7,696 nt of DNA from Candidatus Kapaibacterium sp. GTDB lineage: Bacteria; Bacteroidota; Ignavibacteria; Kapaibacteriales; Kapaibacteriaceae. The stretch spans positions 1-7,696 of the forward strand of contig JAURNF010000163.1 of the NCBI GenBank assembly GCA_030830285.1, read 5' to 3'. The first letter of the stretch is position 1. Every line of letters starts with the position of its first letter. Shown here in pieces: positions 6,334-7,696 of the stretch. A program made the position numbers and the translations under genes. A model generated the notes under the pieces. That model ran no database searches. It saw nothing but the letters and a program-made list of their open reading frames with translations, and had not been told where the DNA came from.

Positions 6334-7214
6334 TGAAGAACGCTCTCGTAGTCGCTGGTGTGGTTGCCTGTATGTTCGTTGTGGCGTGTCAGACGCCGCA
6401 GGGTGCACCCGATACAACGGTGACGATCGGGACGTTCAACATCGAGTGGCTTGGTGATGGCGTGTCGGATATGAAGCCACGGACCGATTCTGAGTGCTTG
6501 CTGGTCGCGGATGTTATCGCACGCACTGGTGTTGATGTGATGGGCGTACAGGAAGTTGAGAACGACGCCGCGCTGCGTCGTGTAACACGCTACCTCGATG
6601 GCTATACAGGCTACCTCGCAGATGCTGGCATCAAGCAAAATGTTGGCATCATTGTGCGCAAGGGTGTCGATGTGACACCACTTGGTACCTACGATGCACT
6701 GACACTTGGTCGGAAGGGATTGCGTCCTGGCTACGTTGTGCGCTGTACCAAGGGATCGTTCGACTGGGTGATGATGGTGGTGCACTTGAAGAGCACGTCG
6801 CGACATGACAGTACAAATCAACTGCGCGATGAATCGCGACAGATTCGCCTCGAGCAGGTGGCGCTCCTCAAGAAGTGGTCAGACTCCGTGATTGCTGCTG
6901 GGGAAGAGCGCGATGTAATCATCGTCGGTGACTTCAACGATTTCACATCGCGACGTCAGAATGCAACGCTAACACCGCTGCTAGAGAGCTCGTCGATGCA
7001 GTTTCTTACAGGTGCACTCAAGAGCTGTAAGAATGACAACTGGACAACGATCGATCACGTGGTTGTATCGACATCAGCGCAAGAGCGTGTGATGAAGGGT
7101 TCCGAGCGTATGGAGAATACGCGGACGTTCCTACAGCCGCAAATGGCGGATGCTGTCAGTGATCACTGTCCGGTGATTGTGCGCCTCTCGACGGCTGGAC
7201 CAGATAACGACTGA
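6333..7214 (+). CDS. Endonuclease/exonuclease/phosphatase (DNase I-like) family lipoprotein
   Basis: A 293-aa putative lipoprotein with the metal-dependent DNase I-like fold. The N-terminus is a short lipoprotein signal: Lys at 3, hydrophobic stretch, lipobox VVAC with the lipidated Cys at 19. Fold motifs in order: TFNIEWLGD (34-42, N36), GVQEVEN (71-77, metal-binding E74), VVHLKS (149-154, H151), IIVGDFNDF (196-204, D200 and N202), TTIDHVVVS (238-246, D241/H242), SDHCPVIVRL (276-285, D277/H278). Together these form the complete catalytic set of the superfamily, so hydrolysis of a phosphodiester or phosphomonoester is expected. The substrate (extracellular DNA, RNA, phospholipid headgroup or nucleotide) cannot be told from the sequence. 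It overlaps the proline dehydrogenase stop by 1 nt (TAATG), so it is probably the last gene of the protease operon. It ends directly against the convergent gene. No Asp/Glu-rich lipoprotein export signal follows the Cys, so inner-leaflet periplasmic placement is possible. Confidence 0.88.
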   Translation: MKNALVVAGVVACMFVVACQTPQGAPDTTVTIGTFNIEWLGDGVSDMKPRTDSECLLVADVIARTGVDVMGVQEVENDAALRRVTRYLDGYTGYLADAGIKQNVGIIVRKGVDVTPLGTYDALTLGRKGLRPGYVVRCTKGSFDWVMMVVHLKSTSRHDSTNQLRDESRQIRLEQVALLKKWSDSVIAAGEERDVIIVGDFNDFTSRRQNATLTPLLESSSMQFLTGALKSCKNDNWTTIDHVVVSTSAQERVMKGSERMENTRTFLQPQMADAVSDHCPVIVRLSTAGPDND

Positions 7215-7696
7215 TTACGCGAACACTGTTACGCGATTGCCTGAGCGACGGCTAACCTCGAGTGCCGCATTTGCATGTGCAATGAGGTCGTCCCATGTCT
7301 CGCGCGGCTCGGCCTGCGCCAGACCGATAGACACTGTAAACGACATACGCTTGCCTTCGACATCGACCGGTGTGCTCGCGATGTCACGACGCATCGTCTC
7401 TGTCCAGTTATGCGCTTCTTGCGACTTGTATCCAACCAGACCAAGTGCGAGGTGATCGGCATCGAGGCGTGCAAGGATATCGTACTCACGAAGCTGCTGC
7501 TTCATCATGCGTAGAATGTGGAGCACAGCGTGCTCGCGCTGCTCGGCTGAGGCGCGTGACGGATCGAGGTGCACGATGCACAGCGTAAGTGGCAGGTTGT
7601 AATCGACAGCGCGCGCGAACTCTTCACGGACGCGCATCTCGAATCCTTGTTCGTTCAGGACGCCGGTACCATGATCGAGCAGCGCTGCTGTACGCA
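7215..7696 (-). CDS. GGDEF-domain protein, C-terminal part, degenerate active site (partial)
   Basis: The C-terminal 159 residues of a gene that begins beyond the right edge. The reading frame is open to the edge, and a Met codon at 7635-7637 is internal, not the start. Landmarks of the GGDEF fold: LLDHGTGVLNEQGFE (the usual D.LTGL.NR..F region), CIVHLDPS (strand with the first metal Asp), REYDILARLDADHLALGL (aligning with RxxDxxxRxGGDEF), MSFTVSIGLA (the usual .T.SiGia strand) and LIAHANAALEVSRRSGNRV (the usual A..ALY.AK..G.N.V helix). The GG(D/E)EF signature reads DADHL and the substrate-binding N/D/GH segment is also lost, so cyclase activity is unlikely. The R-x-x-D inhibitory-site motif is kept at the exact spacing, so c-di-GMP binding is possible. 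N-terminal sensor domains, if any, lie outside the window. The stop abuts the stop of the convergent lipoprotein gene with no spacer. Confidence 0.85.
   Translation of the reverse strand, partial: RTAALLDHGTGVLNEQGFEMRVREEFARAVDYNLPLTLCIVHLDPSRASAEQREHAVLHILRMMKQQLREYDILARLDADHLALGLVGYKSQEAHNWTETMRRDIASTPVDVEGKRMSFTVSIGLAQAEPRETWDDLIAHANAALEVSRRSGNRVTVFA
7218..7235. other. Small inverted repeat at the convergent gene junction
   Basis: CGCGAAC (7218-7224), ACT loop, GTTACGCG (7228-7235) can pair over seven bases with one bulged A. It lies just past the stop of the plus-strand gene and inside the last codons of the minus-strand gene. No T-run follows on either strand, so it is not a standard intrinsic terminator, but it is the only structure at this junction. 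Confidence 0.3.

Noticed and set aside
7635..7637. ATG at 7637 (minus strand) as the start of the GGDEF gene
   Set aside because: The frame is open upstream to the window edge and encodes the conserved DHGTGVLNEQGF segment of the domain, so the true start lies outside the window.

Overview
The window is a compact bacterial chromosomal segment of moderate GC content. It carries six plus-strand genes packed almost end to end and one minus-strand gene running off the right edge. The best taxonomic guess is the Bacteroidota/Chlorobiota side of the FCB superphylum, possibly a Kapabacteria-like lineage. The reasons are a DUF4835 (PorD-like) envelope protein, a secreted metalloprotease with a type IX secretion (T9SS) C-terminal sorting domain, and weak or absent Shine-Dalgarno sites before the two genes that seem to start transcription units. 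This placement rests on protein families only; no rRNA or marker tree was available.

Left block (about 31-2784): a DUF4835/PorD-like exported protein, a gene fusing the tRNA adenosine deaminase TadA to the 16S rRNA 2'-O-ribose methyltransferase RsmI, and thymidylate kinase (tmk). Spacing is 1 nt and then a 1-nt TAATG overlap, so co-transcription and translational coupling are likely. The fusion would join two decoding-related RNA modification enzymes: inosine-34 in tRNA-Arg and Cm1402 in the ribosomal P site.

Middle and right block (2855-7214): after a 70-bp gap, a large secreted metzincin (reprolysin-like) protease with prodomain, catalytic domain, three beta-sandwich repeats and a T9SS tail; then a monofunctional proline dehydrogenase (20-nt gap, strong ribosome binding site, GTG start); then an endonuclease/exonuclease/phosphatase-fold lipoprotein (1-nt TAATG overlap). 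A protease feeding amino acids to a proline oxidase is a plausible but unproven link.

Right edge (7215-7696, minus strand): the C-terminal 159 residues of a GGDEF-domain protein whose active-site motif is destroyed (DADHL in place of GGDEF) while the RxxD inhibitory-site motif remains. This suggests a c-di-GMP-binding receptor rather than a cyclase. Its stop codon directly abuts the stop of the convergent lipoprotein gene.

There are no RNA genes, CRISPR arrays, insertion sequences or convincing intrinsic terminators. No non-coding stretch exceeds 70 bp. The points most worth follow-up are the TadA-RsmI fusion, the candidate cysteine switch in the protease prodomain, and the degenerate GGDEF domain.
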